Numbered from the stretch's first letter, positions 37,270 to 46,904 are shown. The stretch is 63,962 nucleotides of DNA from an uncultured Arenimonas sp. (GCA_946480565.1 CAMLKR010000003.1:1-63962); one strand, 5' to 3'. The notes: generated from the letters alone by a model not told the origin. Made by a program: numbers and translations.

Positions 37270-38394
37270 TCAGTTCCAGCCGAGGGCCATCAGGGCCTTG
37301 AGCATCAGCCAGGCCAGGCCGCCGGCGGCGGGGATGGTCAGGATCCAGGCCCAGACGATCTTCTGGATCACCGTCCACTGCAGCGCGCGTGGGTTCTTGG
37401 CCACGCCCACGCCCATGATCGCGGTCGAGATGCTGTGCGTCGTGGACACCGGCATGCCGAAGTGCGCGGCCAGGGTCAGGATGGTGGCCGAGCTGGTTTC
37501 CGCCGCGAAGCCGTGGATCGGATGCAGCTTCACCATCTTGTGGCCCAGGGTCTTGATGATGCGCCAGCCGCCTGCGGCGGTGCCCGCGGCCATCACGATG
37601 GCGCAGGTGACCACGATCCAGGTCTCGATGCCGTCGCTGTCGCCCGGGTGCATGAAGGCCAGCCAGGACGGCAGGTTGTCGAGCGTGCCCGCCGACTCCG
37701 CGCCAATCAGGGCCAGGGCGATGATGCCCATGGTCTTCTGCGCGTCGTTGGTGCCGTGGGCGAAGCCCATGTAGGCGGCCGAGACGATCTGGGCCTTGCC
37801 GAACAGCGCGTTCACCCAGCGCGGGCGCGAGATGCGCGCGATCCAGCCGCCGGCGCCGTTCATCGCGCTGATGATGGCCATCAGCGCGCCCATCATCACC
37901 AGGCCCAGGGTGAAGCCGGCCAGCGGCGAGCTGATCATCGGCACCACGACCTTCCAGAAGATGCCCTGGTTCTTGGTCCAGTGCTCGGCCTCGCGGGCCC
38001 AGATCAGCGCGTCGAAGCTGTTGTCGGCCGCGGCCAGCGCGGCGCCGCAGAGGCCGCCGATCAGGGCGTGGCTGGACGAGGACGGCAGGCCGAACCACCA
38101 GGTGATCAGGTTCCAGATGATGCCGCCCGACAGCGCGCAGATGATCAGCTGCGAGGTGACGGTGACCACCTGGTCGTCGATCAGGCCCGAGGAGATGGTC
38201 TTGGCCACCGCCGTGCCGGCCAGGGCGCCGATCAGGTTCATGCCCGCGGCCAGCATCACCGCCTGGGTCGGGGTGAGCACCTTGGTCGCGACCACCGTGG
38301 CGATCGAGTTGGCCGTGTCGTGGAAACCGTTGATGTACTCGAACACCAGCGCCGTCAGCACGACGACGAGCACGAGGGTCAGGGCGAGGGTCAT
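37270..38394 (-). CDS. pit: Inorganic phosphate transporter, Pit family
   Basis: 374-aa inner-membrane symporter for metal-phosphate and protons. The duplicated PiT signature is present: near the N-terminus FEYINGFHDTANSIATVV and near residue 205 YMGFAHGTNDAQKTMGIIA. About ten hydrophobic helices. A second repeat of the pattern, SATILTLAAHFGMPVSTTHS, is also typical. It lies 4 nt downstream of the PhoU-like gene, the usual pit-pap arrangement. Confidence 0.94.
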   Translation of the reverse strand: MTLALTLVLVVVLTALVFEYINGFHDTANSIATVVATKVLTPTQAVMLAAGMNLIGALAGTAVAKTISSGLIDDQVVTVTSQLIICALSGGIIWNLITWWFGLPSSSSHALIGGLCGAALAAADNSFDALIWAREAEHWTKNQGIFWKVVVPMISSPLAGFTLGLVMMGALMAIISAMNGAGGWIARISRPRWVNALFGKAQIVSAAYMGFAHGTNDAQKTMGIIALALIGAESAGTLDNLPSWLAFMHPGDSDGIETWIVVTCAIVMAAGTAAGGWRIIKTLGHKMVKLHPIHGFAAETSSATILTLAAHFGMPVSTTHSISTAIMGVGVAKNPRALQWTVIQKIVWAWILTIPAAGGLAWLMLKALMALGWN

Positions 38395-38398
38395 GGCG

Positions 38399-39028
38399 TC
38401 AGGCGTTCTTCAGCACCACGCCATAGATCACGTTGCCGGCGTCGCGGCAGCGGTCGATGGCCTTCTCCAGGATCTCGAACAGGTCCTTGAGGATCAGGTA
38501 GCGCATCGGATCCTTCTCGTTGGTGTAGGTGTCGCGGTAGAGCTCCAGGATCAGGCGGTCGGCCTCGGCTTCGATGGCCTGCAGCTTGTCGTTCAGGCCC
38601 TTGGTGGTCTCCAGGTTCATGCCCTTGCGCAGCAGGCCGACCATCTCTTCCAGCACCGCGCAGGCGCGCTCGAGCATCGCGGCGCGGGCGATGAAGTCGA
38701 CGTCGCCGATGCGCTCGCTGGCCAGGGTGTAGCGTTCGGCGAACTTCTCGACCACCTTCGGGATCTTGTACAGCGCGTTCGACAGCGCCTCGATGTCCTC
38801 GCGCTCCAGCGCGGTTACGAAGGTGTTCACCAGTTCCTGGCTGATCTCGGCGGCCAGGCCCTTCTCGCGCTGGCGGGCCAGCTTGAACTTCTCGAGCGAA
38901 CGCTGGGCCGGCGGCGTGGCCAGCAGCTCGCCCAGGGCGCGGGCGCTTTCGCGGGCGGCGGCGGCGCTGGATTCCAGCAGGCCGTAGAACTTGTCGCCCT
39001 TGCCGAAGATGGTCTGGAGGGAAAACAT
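38399..39028 (-). CDS. PhoU-like DUF47 protein, Pit accessory protein
   Basis: 209-aa all-helical protein (MFSLQTIFGKGDKFYGLLES start; ERIGDVDFIARAAMLERAC; EAEADRLILELYRDTYTNEK; DLFEILEKAIDRCRDAGNVI). The conserved EAExD and ExxxxCxDxGN segments are those of DUF47/Pit accessory proteins, which adjust phosphate uptake by the linked Pit transporter and can bind metal. The ATG at 39028 begins the conserved MFSLQTIFG. Confidence 0.9.
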   Translation of the reverse strand: MFSLQTIFGKGDKFYGLLESSAAAARESARALGELLATPPAQRSLEKFKLARQREKGLAAEISQELVNTFVTALEREDIEALSNALYKIPKVVEKFAERYTLASERIGDVDFIARAAMLERACAVLEEMVGLLRKGMNLETTKGLNDKLQAIEAEADRLILELYRDTYTNEKDPMRYLILKDLFEILEKAIDRCRDAGNVIYGVVLKNA

Positions 39029-39285
39029 GCGGGACCCCGTGTCTGGCCGGGAACCGCCCGGCCCAAATGTGGCGGTAATGTTACAACGCCCGCCCGCCCG
39101 CAGGCTCCTCCGGCGCCGTCGCGGACCGTGACCGGCGGGCTGAAACACGCCGGAAACACCCCTGAAACCCGGCTCCGCGGGCCGCGCGGGCGCCGTTCCG
39201 GGTCGGTCCGCTGGCCGGCCTGTGGCATAGTGCCGGCTCGCCCATCCCCTGATTCGGAAGACTTTGCCGGCCCGTCCGGCGGCCC

Positions 39286-40605
39286 ATGACCCTCGAACTC
39301 GCCCTGGTCCTGCTCCTGATCCTCTGCAACGGCTTCTTCGCCCTGTCGGAGATGTCCGTCGTCACCTCCCGCAAGCCCAAGCTGCGGCAGATGGCCCAGG
39401 AAAGCCGCCGCGCCAAGACCGCGCTGGAGCTGGCCGAACACCCCGAACGGTTCCTGTCCACCGTGCAGGTCGGCATCACGTCCATCGGCATCCTGACCGG
39501 CGTGTTCGGCGGCGAGAGCCTGGGCAACCGCGTGGCCGAGCTGATCGCGCCCCTGGGCCTGGACGAGGACTGGACCCAGGGCCTCGGCACCGGCGTGGCG
39601 GTCACCCTGATCACCTACTTCAGCATCATCATCGGCGAGCTGGTGCCCAAGCGCATCGCCCTGCTGGCGCCCGAGCGCATCGCCAGCGTGGTGGCGATGC
39701 CGATGAACGCCATCTCCTGGATCACCACCCCCTTCGTCTACCTGCTCTCGCTCAGCACCCGCACGCTGATGCGCGTACTGGGCCTGAACCGCGGCAACGA
39801 CAACCAGGTGACCGAAGAAGAGATCCGCCTGCTGGTGGCCGAAAGCCACGAGCAGGGCGTCATCGACGCCGACGAGCGCAACATGATCAACCGGGTGCTG
39901 CGCCTGGGCGACCGCAGCAGCGCCGGCCTGATGACCCCGCGCACGCGCATCGTCTGGCTGGACGCCGCCGCCGACGTCGAGGAGAACCTGGCGATCATGC
40001 GTGAGACGCCCTACGCGCGTTACCCGGTCTACCGCGGCGGCGACACCGAGGTGCTGGGCGTGCTGGAGGTGAAGTCGCTCACCGGCCTGATCGGCAGCAG
40101 CGGCGGCGGCAAACCCGACCTGTTCCGCGAACTGCGCCCGGCCCTGTTCGTGTCCGAATCCACCCACGCCCTGAAGCTGCTGGAGATATTCCGCGAGGAG
40201 CAGCAGACCCTGGCCCTGGTGGTGGACGAATACGGCGACATCCAGGGCATGGTCTCGGCCAACGACCTGCTCGACGCGGTGCTGGGCCGGGTGCAGGCCA
40301 GCGAGGCCAGCGAGAACGAGGCCCTGGTGGTGACCCGCGCCGACGGCTCCTTCCTGGTCGACGGCCGCCTGTCGAGCGAGGAGCTGCGCGAGCTGCTCTC
40401 GCTCAACACCCTGCCCGGCGAGGAGGAGCACGACTTCCACACCGCCGCCGGCCTGGTGATCGCGCGCTTCGGCCGCATCCCGCACGCGGGCGAACACTTC
40501 GACTGGCAGGGCTGGCGGCTGGAGGTCGTCGACCTGGACGGCGCCCGCATCGACAAACTGCTGATCGCCCGCCTGCCCAGCCCGGCGGACGACGATGGGG
40601 TTTAG
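39286..40605 (+). CDS. CNNM/CorC-type protein (hemolysin family, TlyC-like)
   Basis: 439-aa inner-membrane protein. An N-terminal CNNM transmembrane domain of about 180 residues (LLLILCNGFFALSEMSVVTS; VGITSIGILTGVFGGESLG) is followed by two CBS domains (MTPRTRIVWLDAAADVEENL; LVVDEYGDIQGMVSANDLL) and a CorC C-terminal domain (EEEHDFHTAAGLVIARFGRI). Members of this family are linked to magnesium or cobalt efflux. Despite the historic name, haemolysis is not implied. Confidence 0.92.
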   Translation: MTLELALVLLLILCNGFFALSEMSVVTSRKPKLRQMAQESRRAKTALELAEHPERFLSTVQVGITSIGILTGVFGGESLGNRVAELIAPLGLDEDWTQGLGTGVAVTLITYFSIIIGELVPKRIALLAPERIASVVAMPMNAISWITTPFVYLLSLSTRTLMRVLGLNRGNDNQVTEEEIRLLVAESHEQGVIDADERNMINRVLRLGDRSSAGLMTPRTRIVWLDAAADVEENLAIMRETPYARYPVYRGGDTEVLGVLEVKSLTGLIGSSGGGKPDLFRELRPALFVSESTHALKLLEIFREEQQTLALVVDEYGDIQGMVSANDLLDAVLGRVQASEASENEALVVTRADGSFLVDGRLSSEELRELLSLNTLPGEEEHDFHTAAGLVIARFGRIPHAGEHFDWQGWRLEVVDLDGARIDKLLIARLPSPADDDGV

Positions 40606-40641
40606 GGCGGATAAAGGCGCCGCCTTCCAGACTCGCCGGCC

Positions 40642-41244
40642 ATGAGTCCCGAGATCAGCACCCGCGCCCTGCTCGACACCCTGGCCGAGGGCGCGGGCGG
40701 CGGATCGCTGACGCTCGGCGGCCTGCTCGACCAGTTCCGCGAGCGCGCCTTCGGAGTGTTCCTGCTGGTGTCCCTGCTGCCGGCCTTCGTGCCGCTGCCG
40801 GTCGGCGCCGGCGCGATCAGCGGCCCGCTGGTCAGCTTGATCGGCCTGCAGTTCCTGGCCCTGGTCGCGCATCCCTGGGTGCCGAAGTTCGTCGCCCGAC
40901 GCGAACTCTCGCGCGAGGGCGTGGCGAAATTCCGCAACCGCACCCAGCGACTGCTGGGCTGGATCGAGAAGGTCAGCCGGCCGCGCAACGAAGTCCTGAT
41001 CGACCATCCGGCGGCCCGCACCTTCACCGGCCTGCTGCTGGTGCTGCTGGGCGCGCTGCTGGCGCTGCCGCTGCCGGCGACCAACTACCCCTTCGGCCTG
41101 ATCCTGCTGGCCTATGCGATCGCGCTGATCGAACGCGACGGCCGGCTGATGGCCATCGCCTGGGTGCTGGGCGTGGCCGAGATCGCCACCATGGCCCTGT
41201 TCTCCGGCCAGATCGCCGGCTGGGTGGCCAAGCTCTTCAGCTGA
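40642..41244 (+). CDS. ExoD-family membrane protein (exopolysaccharide synthesis)
   Basis: 200-aa protein with about four hydrophobic helices. RAFGVFLLVSLLPAFVPLPV, QFLALVAHPWVPKFVARREL and FGLILLAYAIALIERDGRLM mark the ExoD family, named from Rhizobium where loss affects exopolysaccharide and alkaline growth. Its 3' end overlaps the convergent GGDEF-EAL gene by 8 nt. Precise role not known. Confidence 0.87.
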   Translation: MSPEISTRALLDTLAEGAGGGSLTLGGLLDQFRERAFGVFLLVSLLPAFVPLPVGAGAISGPLVSLIGLQFLALVAHPWVPKFVARRELSREGVAKFRNRTQRLLGWIEKVSRPRNEVLIDHPAARTFTGLLLVLLGALLALPLPATNYPFGLILLAYAIALIERDGRLMAIAWVLGVAEIATMALFSGQIAGWVAKLFS

Positions 41245-43363
41245 CCTCGCGGAAGCTGCGCTGGATGTCCTCGGCCGTCATCGGCCGGCCCAGCCAGAAG
41301 CCCTGGCCCTGGTCGCAGCCGCGTTCGCGCAGCACCGCGTACTGGCCCTCGGCCTCGATGCCCTCGGCGACCACGGTGATGCCCAGCGAATGCGCCATCG
41401 CGATGATCGCGGAGGTGAGCGCCAGGTCGTCGGGGTCGCGCAGCACGTCGGCCACGAAACTGCGGTCGATCTTCACGCCGTCCACCGGTACCCGGCGCAG
41501 GTGGCTCAGGCCCGAGAAACCGGTGCCGAAATCGTCCAGCCACACCTTCACGCCGGTCGCGCGCAGGCGCGACAGCAGCGCGCTGGCCTGCACCTCGTCG
41601 CCCAGCACGGCGGTTTCGGTCAGCTCCAGGTGCAGCTGTTTCGCCAGCGTGCCGGTGGCGGCGAGCGCGCTCGCCACCACGTCGGGCAGGTCGCCGGTGC
41701 GCAGCTGACGCGGCGAGATGTTCACCGACACGAAGGGGCGTTCGCCGCCCGGTGGCGTCCAGGTGGCGGCGTCCTTGCAGGCCTGCACCAGTACGTGCCG
41801 GCCCAGGGATTCGATCAGCCCGCTCTGCTCGGCCACCTCGATGAAGACCGAGGGCGGCACCACGCCCAGGCGCGGATGGTTCCAGCGGCACAGCGCCTCG
41901 GCGCCCATCAGGCGGCCGTCGGCCAGCCGGTAGATCGGCTGGTAGTGCAGGCTCAGTTCGCCGCGGTCCCAGGCGCCGCGCAGTTCCTCCTCCAGCTGCA
42001 CGCGGCGCTCGACCGCCTGGTCCATGGCCTTGCTGTAGAAGCGGTAGCAGCCCTTGCCGGCGACCTTGGCCTGGTACATCGCGATGTCGGCGTTCTTGAG
42101 CAGCTGGCCGGCGCTGGCGGCGTCGAAGGGGAACAGGGTGATGCCGACCGACGCGCCGAGGAACACCTGGCGCCCGCGCAGCACCAGCGGCCGCTGGATC
42201 TCCTCGATCAGGGTCTCGGCCAGCCGGCCGGAGCTGGTGCGGATGTCCTCGGCCATGAACAGCACGATGAACTCGTCGCCACCGAATCGCGCGATCTCGC
42301 TGCCCATCCCGTCCAGGCGCTCCACCGCCATCCGGATGCGCATCGACAGCTGGCCCAGCACCTCGTCGCCGGCCTCGTGGCCGAGGGTGTCGTTGACGCG
42401 CTTGAAGTCGTCCAGGTCGACGAACAGCAGGGCCAGTTCGCCGCTGCTGGCCTGCAGGGTCATCAGGCGCTCGTCCAGCGCCTCGCGGAAGGCCAGGCGG
42501 TTGCTCAGGCCGGTCAGCGAGTCGGTGTAGGCCATGCGGCGGATGTCGCGGTCGTGGCGCGCCACCGATTCGCTCATGCGCGAAAACGCGCGCACCAGCT
42601 CGCCGATCTCGTCCTGCCGGTCCGAATGCAGGCGCACGTCGGCGTAGCGGCCCTGCTCGATCCGCGCGGCGGCCACGGCCAGGCCGGAGATCGGCTGGAC
42701 GATGCGCCGCTGCAGCAGCACCATCGCGCCGATCGCGATCGCCACCAGGGCGGCCAGCAGGGCCAGCAGCCAGGCCAGGTGTTCGTTGCTGGCGGCCTGC
42801 AGGCGTTCGCCCAGCGGACCGAGCATCTCGACCTCGCGCCGGTTGGCGTTGTCGCGCGACAGGCCGACGCGCACGCCGCCGATGCGCTGATCGCCGATGC
42901 GGATAGGGCTGGCGACGTCGAGCAGTTTCTCGCTCCACTGCCCGTGCACGCCCTGGGCGTTGAGCGCCTCGTAGGCCATCGGGTCGGACATCGGCTGGCC
43001 GAAGGCCGGGATGTCGCCGGAGCCGTCGTGCACCACCTGGCCGTTGGCGTCGTGGATGACCACGTAGACCACGTCGGGCTGGCGCAGGGTGGCGCGCGCG
43101 AGTTCGCCCAGCTTGGCCAGGTCGAGGTAATACAGGGGATTGGTGGCGGCGTCGGCGAGCTGGCTCGACAGGGTCTGGCCGCGGCTCAGCAGGCCCTCGC
43201 GCGCCAGTTCGCGCATCGCCCCGGCGCTGAGTTCGCGCACGTCGGCGTTGCTGCGCTTCTCGTGCCACCACAGCGCCGCGAACAGCCCGACGACCACGCC
43301 CAGCACCGCCGCCATCAGCAGCAGCAGTTCCCCGCGCAGGCCCAGGCGGAAAGGCAGCCTCAT
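41237..43363 (-). CDS. Membrane GGDEF-EAL protein (c-di-GMP cyclase/phosphodiesterase) with HAMP
   Basis: 708 aa. Order: transmembrane helix 1 (LLLLMAAVLGVVVGLFAALW), periplasmic sensor region (about 35-185; VYVVIHDANGQVVHDGSG), helix 2 (LLALLAALVAIAIGAMVLL), HAMP, GGDEF domain with intact RFGGDEFIVLF, EAL domain with intact GAEALCRW and KVWLDDFGTGFSGLSHL. Both active sites look complete, so it could make or degrade c-di-GMP. The first base set overlaps the PhnD-like stop (ATGA), so the periplasmic partner is probably its ligand sensor. Confidence 0.92.
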   Translation of the reverse strand: MRLPFRLGLRGELLLLMAAVLGVVVGLFAALWWHEKRSNADVRELSAGAMRELAREGLLSRGQTLSSQLADAATNPLYYLDLAKLGELARATLRQPDVVYVVIHDANGQVVHDGSGDIPAFGQPMSDPMAYEALNAQGVHGQWSEKLLDVASPIRIGDQRIGGVRVGLSRDNANRREVEMLGPLGERLQAASNEHLAWLLALLAALVAIAIGAMVLLQRRIVQPISGLAVAAARIEQGRYADVRLHSDRQDEIGELVRAFSRMSESVARHDRDIRRMAYTDSLTGLSNRLAFREALDERLMTLQASSGELALLFVDLDDFKRVNDTLGHEAGDEVLGQLSMRIRMAVERLDGMGSEIARFGGDEFIVLFMAEDIRTSSGRLAETLIEEIQRPLVLRGRQVFLGASVGITLFPFDAASAGQLLKNADIAMYQAKVAGKGCYRFYSKAMDQAVERRVQLEEELRGAWDRGELSLHYQPIYRLADGRLMGAEALCRWNHPRLGVVPPSVFIEVAEQSGLIESLGRHVLVQACKDAATWTPPGGERPFVSVNISPRQLRTGDLPDVVASALAATGTLAKQLHLELTETAVLGDEVQASALLSRLRATGVKVWLDDFGTGFSGLSHLRRVPVDGVKIDRSFVADVLRDPDDLALTSAIIAMAHSLGITVVAEGIEAEGQYAVLRERGCDQGQGFWLGRPMTAEDIQRSFREVS

Positions 43364-44292
43364 TCCAGCGCCTCGCGCACGTCGCGCGCGCCCCGGCGCA
43401 GCTGCTCCAGCCGCGCCTGGGTGGCCGCGTCGGCCTCGTAGAAACCGGTGGTGCGGAAGAACTGCCGCAGCGCATCGCGCGCCTGCGGGTCGTTGCTGGC
43501 GCCCAGCAGCACCTGCTTCAGGCGCTCGGCGACCGCAGGCGGCATGCCGCCGCTGACCAGCTCCATCGCGCGCGGCACCGGCTCGGTGGTGTGGATCACC
43601 ACCAGGTCGCGGCGGAAGGCTTCGGACACGCGCTGCAGCGAGGCCCAGTCCTGGTCGCTGAAACCGCCGGCGTCCACCAGCTCCTTGTGCACCCAGGCCG
43701 CCAGGTTCGCATCGGTGTTGGCGAACACGTAGCCGACGCTGCCGGCATCGGCATCCTCCAGCGGCGACACCATCAGGCTCATCGGCAGCCGCTGTTCGCG
43801 CAGGGCCATGGCCGGCACCAGGTAGGCGCTGGTCGAGGACGGCGACTGGAAGGCGATGGTCTTGCCCAGCAGCTGGGGCAGGCTGGTGATGCCGCTGTCG
43901 CGCCGGGTGAAGATGACGCTGCGGTATTCGCGGGCGCCGCTGCGTTCGGTCAGCAGCAGGGGCCGGGCGCCGGCGCGGTCGGCCAGCAGCAGGCCGGTGC
44001 CGGGGGTCTCGGTGACCCAGTCGACCTTGCCGCGGCGCAGGTAGCTCATCATCTGCTGCGGGTCGCGGGCCATCAGCACCCGGCCCTCGGTGATGCCGAC
44101 CGACTTCATGCGCGGCACCACGTAGTCGAGCAGCGGCTGCAGCTGCTCGTAGTGGCGGCGCGGGTCGTCGCTGATGCGGCCCAGCACCAGCACGCCGTCG
44201 GCGGCCTGGGCCAGGCCGGCGGCCAGGAAAAACAGGAGGAAGCTCAGACGTCGCAAACCGCCGGGTACTGCGCTGGGAAACGTTGACGTCAC
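43360..44292 (-). CDS. PhnD-like periplasmic substrate-binding protein
   Basis: 310-aa protein with signal sequence ([15 protein letters not shown]). The phosphonate/phosphite-binding fold is seen in [59 protein letters not shown] and [14 protein letters not shown] [19 protein letters not shown]. No ABC permease or ATPase is nearby; instead it is translationally coupled to a GGDEF-EAL membrane protein, so it probably acts as a sensor subunit rather than a transporter part. Confidence 0.87.
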   Translation of the reverse strand: MTSTFPSAVPGGLRRLSFLLFFLAAGLAQAADGVLVLGRISDDPRRHYEQLQPLLDYVVPRMKSVGITEGRVLMARDPQQMMSYLRRGKVDWVTETPGTGLLLADRAGARPLLLTERSGAREYRSVIFTRRDSGITSLPQLLGKTIAFQSPSSTSAYLVPAMALREQRLPMSLMVSPLEDADAGSVGYVFANTDANLAAWVHKELVDAGGFSDQDWASLQRVSEAFRRDLVVIHTTEPVPRAMELVSGGMPPAVAERLKQVLLGASNDPQARDALRQFFRTTGFYEADAATQARLEQLRRGARDVREALE

Positions 44293-44353
44293 AGAAGGCT
44301 CGGGGGCGGCTTGGATCAGGCCGGCCTACTGTATGCGCCCCGCCCCGGCGGCG

Positions 44354-45121
44354 CTAGGCTCCTCCACCCCGGGCCAGGCGCGCCATGCGCTGGGCCTCGG
44401 ACAGGATGCCGCGCAGGATCTTCACCTCGCGGCTGTCGAGCCCGGCCCGCAGGTAGAGGCGCCGCAGGCGCGCCATCACCATCTCCGGGGCCCGGCCCTT
44501 GTGGAAGTCGATGTCGTCCAGGGCTTGGGCCAGGTGGCCGAAATAGCGCTCCAGTTCGTCCACGGTCGCCGGGGGCTCCTGGTCCGGCGGCGGCATGGGC
44601 CGGCCGGAGGGCAGCCCGCCGGGGGCCGCCGCCAGGGTCGCCAGCCGCAGTTCGTAGGACAGCACCTGCACCGCCGCGGCCAGGTTGAGCGAGCTGAAGT
44701 CCGGGTTGGTCGGAATGCCCACCGAGGCGTGGCAGCGCTGCAGCTCCTCGTTCTCCAGCCCGGTGCGCTCGCGGCCGAACAGCAGGGCCACGGGGCCGCG
44801 CGCGGCGGCCTCGACCAGCTGGCGGGCGGCCTCGCCGGGCGTCATCTCGGGCAGGGGCACGTGCCGGCGCCGGGCGCTGGTGCCCAGCACGAAATGGCAG
44901 CCGGCCAGGGCCGCGTCCAGGTCGGCATGCACCGGCGCGGCGGCCAGCAGGTCGTCGGCGCCGGCGGCCAGCGCGATGGCCTCCGGGTCCGGGAAACGCT
45001 CGGGCGCGACCAGGTGCAGGGCGCTCAGGCCCATGGTCTTCATGGCCCGGGCGGCCGAGCCGATGTTGCCCGGATGCTGGGTGCCGACGAGCACGATTCG
45101 AAGGTTCGTAAGGGTATTCAT
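44354..45121 (-). CDS. trmJ: tRNA (cytidine/uridine-2'-O)-methyltransferase TrmJ
   Basis: 255-aa SPOUT methyltransferase that 2'-O-methylates residue 32 of tRNAs. SpoU motifs: [20 protein letters not shown] (1), [16 protein letters not shown] (2) and [20 protein letters not shown] (3, SAM-binding knot). The C-terminal extension of about 80 residues ([39 protein letters not shown]) is specific to TrmJ. Divergent from suhB, as in many gammaproteobacteria. Confidence 0.94.
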   Translation of the reverse strand: MNTLTNLRIVLVGTQHPGNIGSAARAMKTMGLSALHLVAPERFPDPEAIALAAGADDLLAAAPVHADLDAALAGCHFVLGTSARRRHVPLPEMTPGEAARQLVEAAARGPVALLFGRERTGLENEELQRCHASVGIPTNPDFSSLNLAAAVQVLSYELRLATLAAAPGGLPSGRPMPPPDQEPPATVDELERYFGHLAQALDDIDFHKGRAPEMVMARLRRLYLRAGLDSREVKILRGILSEAQRMARLARGGGA

Positions 45122-45226
45122 GGGGTTCTAGAGGCCTGGCTCGGGCCAACCTGCTATCCTTTGCGCCGCGCCGGCTCGACCGGCCCCTTGTTCTTCACAC
45201 AATCCAGCGGTCATCGGACGGGATCC

Positions 45227-46033
45227 ATGCAAAAACCTGTCGTCAACGTCATGGTCAAGGCGGCCCGTTCGGCCGGCAACCTGATCCTTCGGCACATGGG
45301 CAAGCTAGACGCCCTGAACGTCTTCGAGAAGTCGAAGCAGGACTACGCCAGCGAGGTCGATTCCCAGGCCGAGGCGGAGATCATACGCGAGCTGCGCCGC
45401 GCCTTCCCCGACTACGCCGTGCTCGGCGAGGAATCGGGCGCCATGGGCTCGGGCCGCTACACCTTCGTCATCGATCCGCTGGACGGCACCTCGAATTTCC
45501 TCCGGGGCCTGCCGCACTTCTGCGTGTCGATCGCGCTGTGCGAGGGCGGCGAGCCGATCCATGGGGTGATCTTCGATCCGCTGCGCAACGAGCTGTTCAC
45601 CGCTTCGCGCGGTGCCGGCGCGGTGCTCAACGACAAGAAGATCCGGGTGGCCGAGCGCAAGGACCTGGGCGGGGCGCTGCTGATCACCGGTTTCCCGCCG
45701 CGCGAGCGGGCGCGGGTGCCGGCCCAGCTCGAGTGCATCAACAAGCTGCTGCTCGAGGCCGAGGACATCCGGCGCACGGGTTCGGCGGCGCTGGACCTGG
45801 CCTACGTGGCCTGCGGTCGTGCCGACGCCTACTTCGAAGCCGGGGTGAAGCCCTGGGACATCGCCGCGGGCCTGCTGCTGGTCCGCGAGGCCGGCGGCCG
45901 GGTCTGCGATTTCCGCGGCGGTGGCGACAAGCTGCTGATGTCGGGGCAGATCGTCGCGGGCAACCTCAAGATCAGCGATTCGCTGCAGAAGGCGATCGTC
46001 TCGTCCAACTACGCGGCGGCGTTCTCGGTCTGA
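45227..46033 (+). CDS. suhB: Inositol-1-monophosphatase SuhB
   Basis: 268-aa Mg-dependent phosphatase that also joins transcription antitermination complexes at rRNA operons. Motifs: [43 protein letters not shown] and the C-terminal [19 protein letters not shown]. Length normal. Start ATG 45227 ([18 protein letters not shown]) matches the family. It is the last chromosomal gene before the mobile element; a terminator follows. Confidence 0.95.
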   Translation: MQKPVVNVMVKAARSAGNLILRHMGKLDALNVFEKSKQDYASEVDSQAEAEIIRELRRAFPDYAVLGEESGAMGSGRYTFVIDPLDGTSNFLRGLPHFCVSIALCEGGEPIHGVIFDPLRNELFTASRGAGAVLNDKKIRVAERKDLGGALLITGFPPRERARVPAQLECINKLLLEAEDIRRTGSAALDLAYVACGRADAYFEAGVKPWDIAAGLLLVREAGGRVCDFRGGGDKLLMSGQIVAGNLKISDSLQKAIVSSNYAAAFSV

Positions 46034-46060
46034 CTTCATCGCTCCGAAGCTGTTTCGGGA

Positions 46061-46084
46061 AAGCCGCCTCAGGGCGGCTTTTTC
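46061..46084 (+). terminator. Rho-independent terminator of suhB
   Basis: Perfect stem AAGCCGCC / GGCGGCTT with loop TCAG (46061-46080) followed by TTTC, 28 nt after the suhB stop. Confidence 0.9.
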
Positions 46085-46119
46085 ATGCTCGCGGCCTGGG
46101 AGTCCGGCGCCGGCAAGCA

Positions 46120-46191
46120 CCGGGGAAGCGAAGGTCTCTTTTCGCTCAGTGAAGCCCTTTATTTCGCGAAAAGAGACCTTCGCTTCCCCGG
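46120..46191. repeat. Palindromic element copy A (26-bp perfect arms)
   Basis: Arms 46120-46145 and 46166-46191 are exact reverse complements (inner part AAGGTCTCTTTTCGC), around a 20-nt loop that contains CCCTTTATTTC. Read on the minus strand, the 46-nt core from GGTCTCTTT to AAAGAGACC aligns with copy B at 46732-46792. The two copies differ at two stem positions on one arm and at the pairing positions on the other, so pairing is kept. Confidence 0.88.
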
Positions 46192-46731
46192 CACTTCCGG
46201 TGCGGGTCGTCCGGATTGCTGATTGGAGTTCCTGAGCGGCATCGGCGTTTTGCTTGCGCGTACACTTCGCGGGCTTCCGCATGCGGAATCTTTCCTGCGC
46301 CTTGTCGTTTGCTAAAACGCGCGCTCCCCTTGTCGGCAGCGCGCCTCCCGTGGGGCGCGTTCCCCTGAACGCGTCCGGTGCCATTTCCGCAAACGGGTGA
46401 CGAGGGCTCGCCGCTGCGCGGCGAAGGGCGAACAGCGAACAGACAGAGCCAGATCAAGAACGGCGCGTGGCGCCGTTCCCCAACCCGGACGAAGGCCCAC
46501 GATTCACGGACCCGCCTGCGACACAACCTCGCCCCGCCAACCCAACAAGTGTCCGAAGGGACGCGCCGCGGGAGGCATGCCCGGCATCGAAGGCGCGCCC
46601 GGTTTAGCCCAACGTGCCCTGCAGAAAAGATCCCGCACCCGATAGCCCAAGGCCACAGGCGCAAGCATCGCGCCCGCCTCGCACCACGCTTTCCGTGACG
46701 AAACCTTGCCGCGGGTACCGGGGGCGCCGGC
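46192..46731. other. 540-bp non-coding stretch between palindromes A and B
   Basis: No credible gene. Open frames here lack any recognisable domain and have no ribosome binding site. A few GC hairpins occur (for example AACGGCGCG-TGG-CGCCGTT near 46457-46478). The stretch is bounded by two copies of the same palindrome in opposite orientation. Confidence 0.5.
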
Positions 46732-46792
46732 GAGGCCAGGGTCTCTTTCTGCGAAATAAAGGCTCTGCTGAGCAGAAAGAGACCCTGGCCTC
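46732..46792. repeat. Palindromic element copy B (21-bp perfect arms)
   Basis: Arms 46732-46752 and 46772-46792 are exact reverse complements (inner part CAGGGTCTCTTTCTGC), around a loop with GAAATAAAGG. A further outer pairing GGCGCCGG (46723-46730) with CCGGCGCC (46803-46810) can extend the stem. Same family as copy A, opposite orientation, with compensatory changes (TC in A versus CT in B on one arm; GA versus AG on the other). Confidence 0.88.
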
Positions 46793-46837
46793 TCCGGTGT
46801 CACCGGCGCCAGATCCAAAAGCCGCGCGCAAGAAAAA

Positions 46838-46852
46838 GGCCCGCCGGAGCGG
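46838..46852. terminator. Left part of a chromosomal terminator split by the transposon
   Basis: AAAAA followed by GGCCCG-CCGGAGCGG at the left junction. Joined to the right flank (GCCTTTTGC after 63917) it gives GGCCCG-CCGGAG-CGGGCC-TTTT, a perfect 6-bp-stem terminator with A and T runs on both sides. This supports insertion into a pre-existing bidirectional terminator. Confidence 0.75.
46844..46852. repeat. Target-site duplication, left copy (CCGGAGCGG)
   Basis: Direct repeat of 9 nt directly outside the left inverted repeat; the same 9 nt stand at 63909-63917. Because the two bases GG/CC next to each inverted repeat are also inverted, the true duplication may be only 5 nt (GGAGC, 46846-46850 and 63911-63915) with 26-bp inverted repeats. 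Confidence 0.8.
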
Positions 46853-46876
46853 CCAGCCGTTAAGTTAACGTGTTGA
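46853..46876 (+). repeat. Left terminal inverted repeat of the transposon
   Basis: 24 nt beginning CCAGCCGTTA and ending CGTGTTGA, containing the palindrome GTTAAC. The reverse complement of 63885-63908 matches at all positions but one (A versus C after CCAGCCGTTA). Confidence 0.9.
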
Positions 46877-46904
46877 AACGCTGGCCGTATTGCGGTGCCG
46901 ACAA

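Noticed and set aside
46146..46664. Open frames in the 46.1-46.8 kb gap
   Set aside because: They run through the palindromic repeats, have no ribosome binding site or domain, and differ in composition from neighbouring genes.
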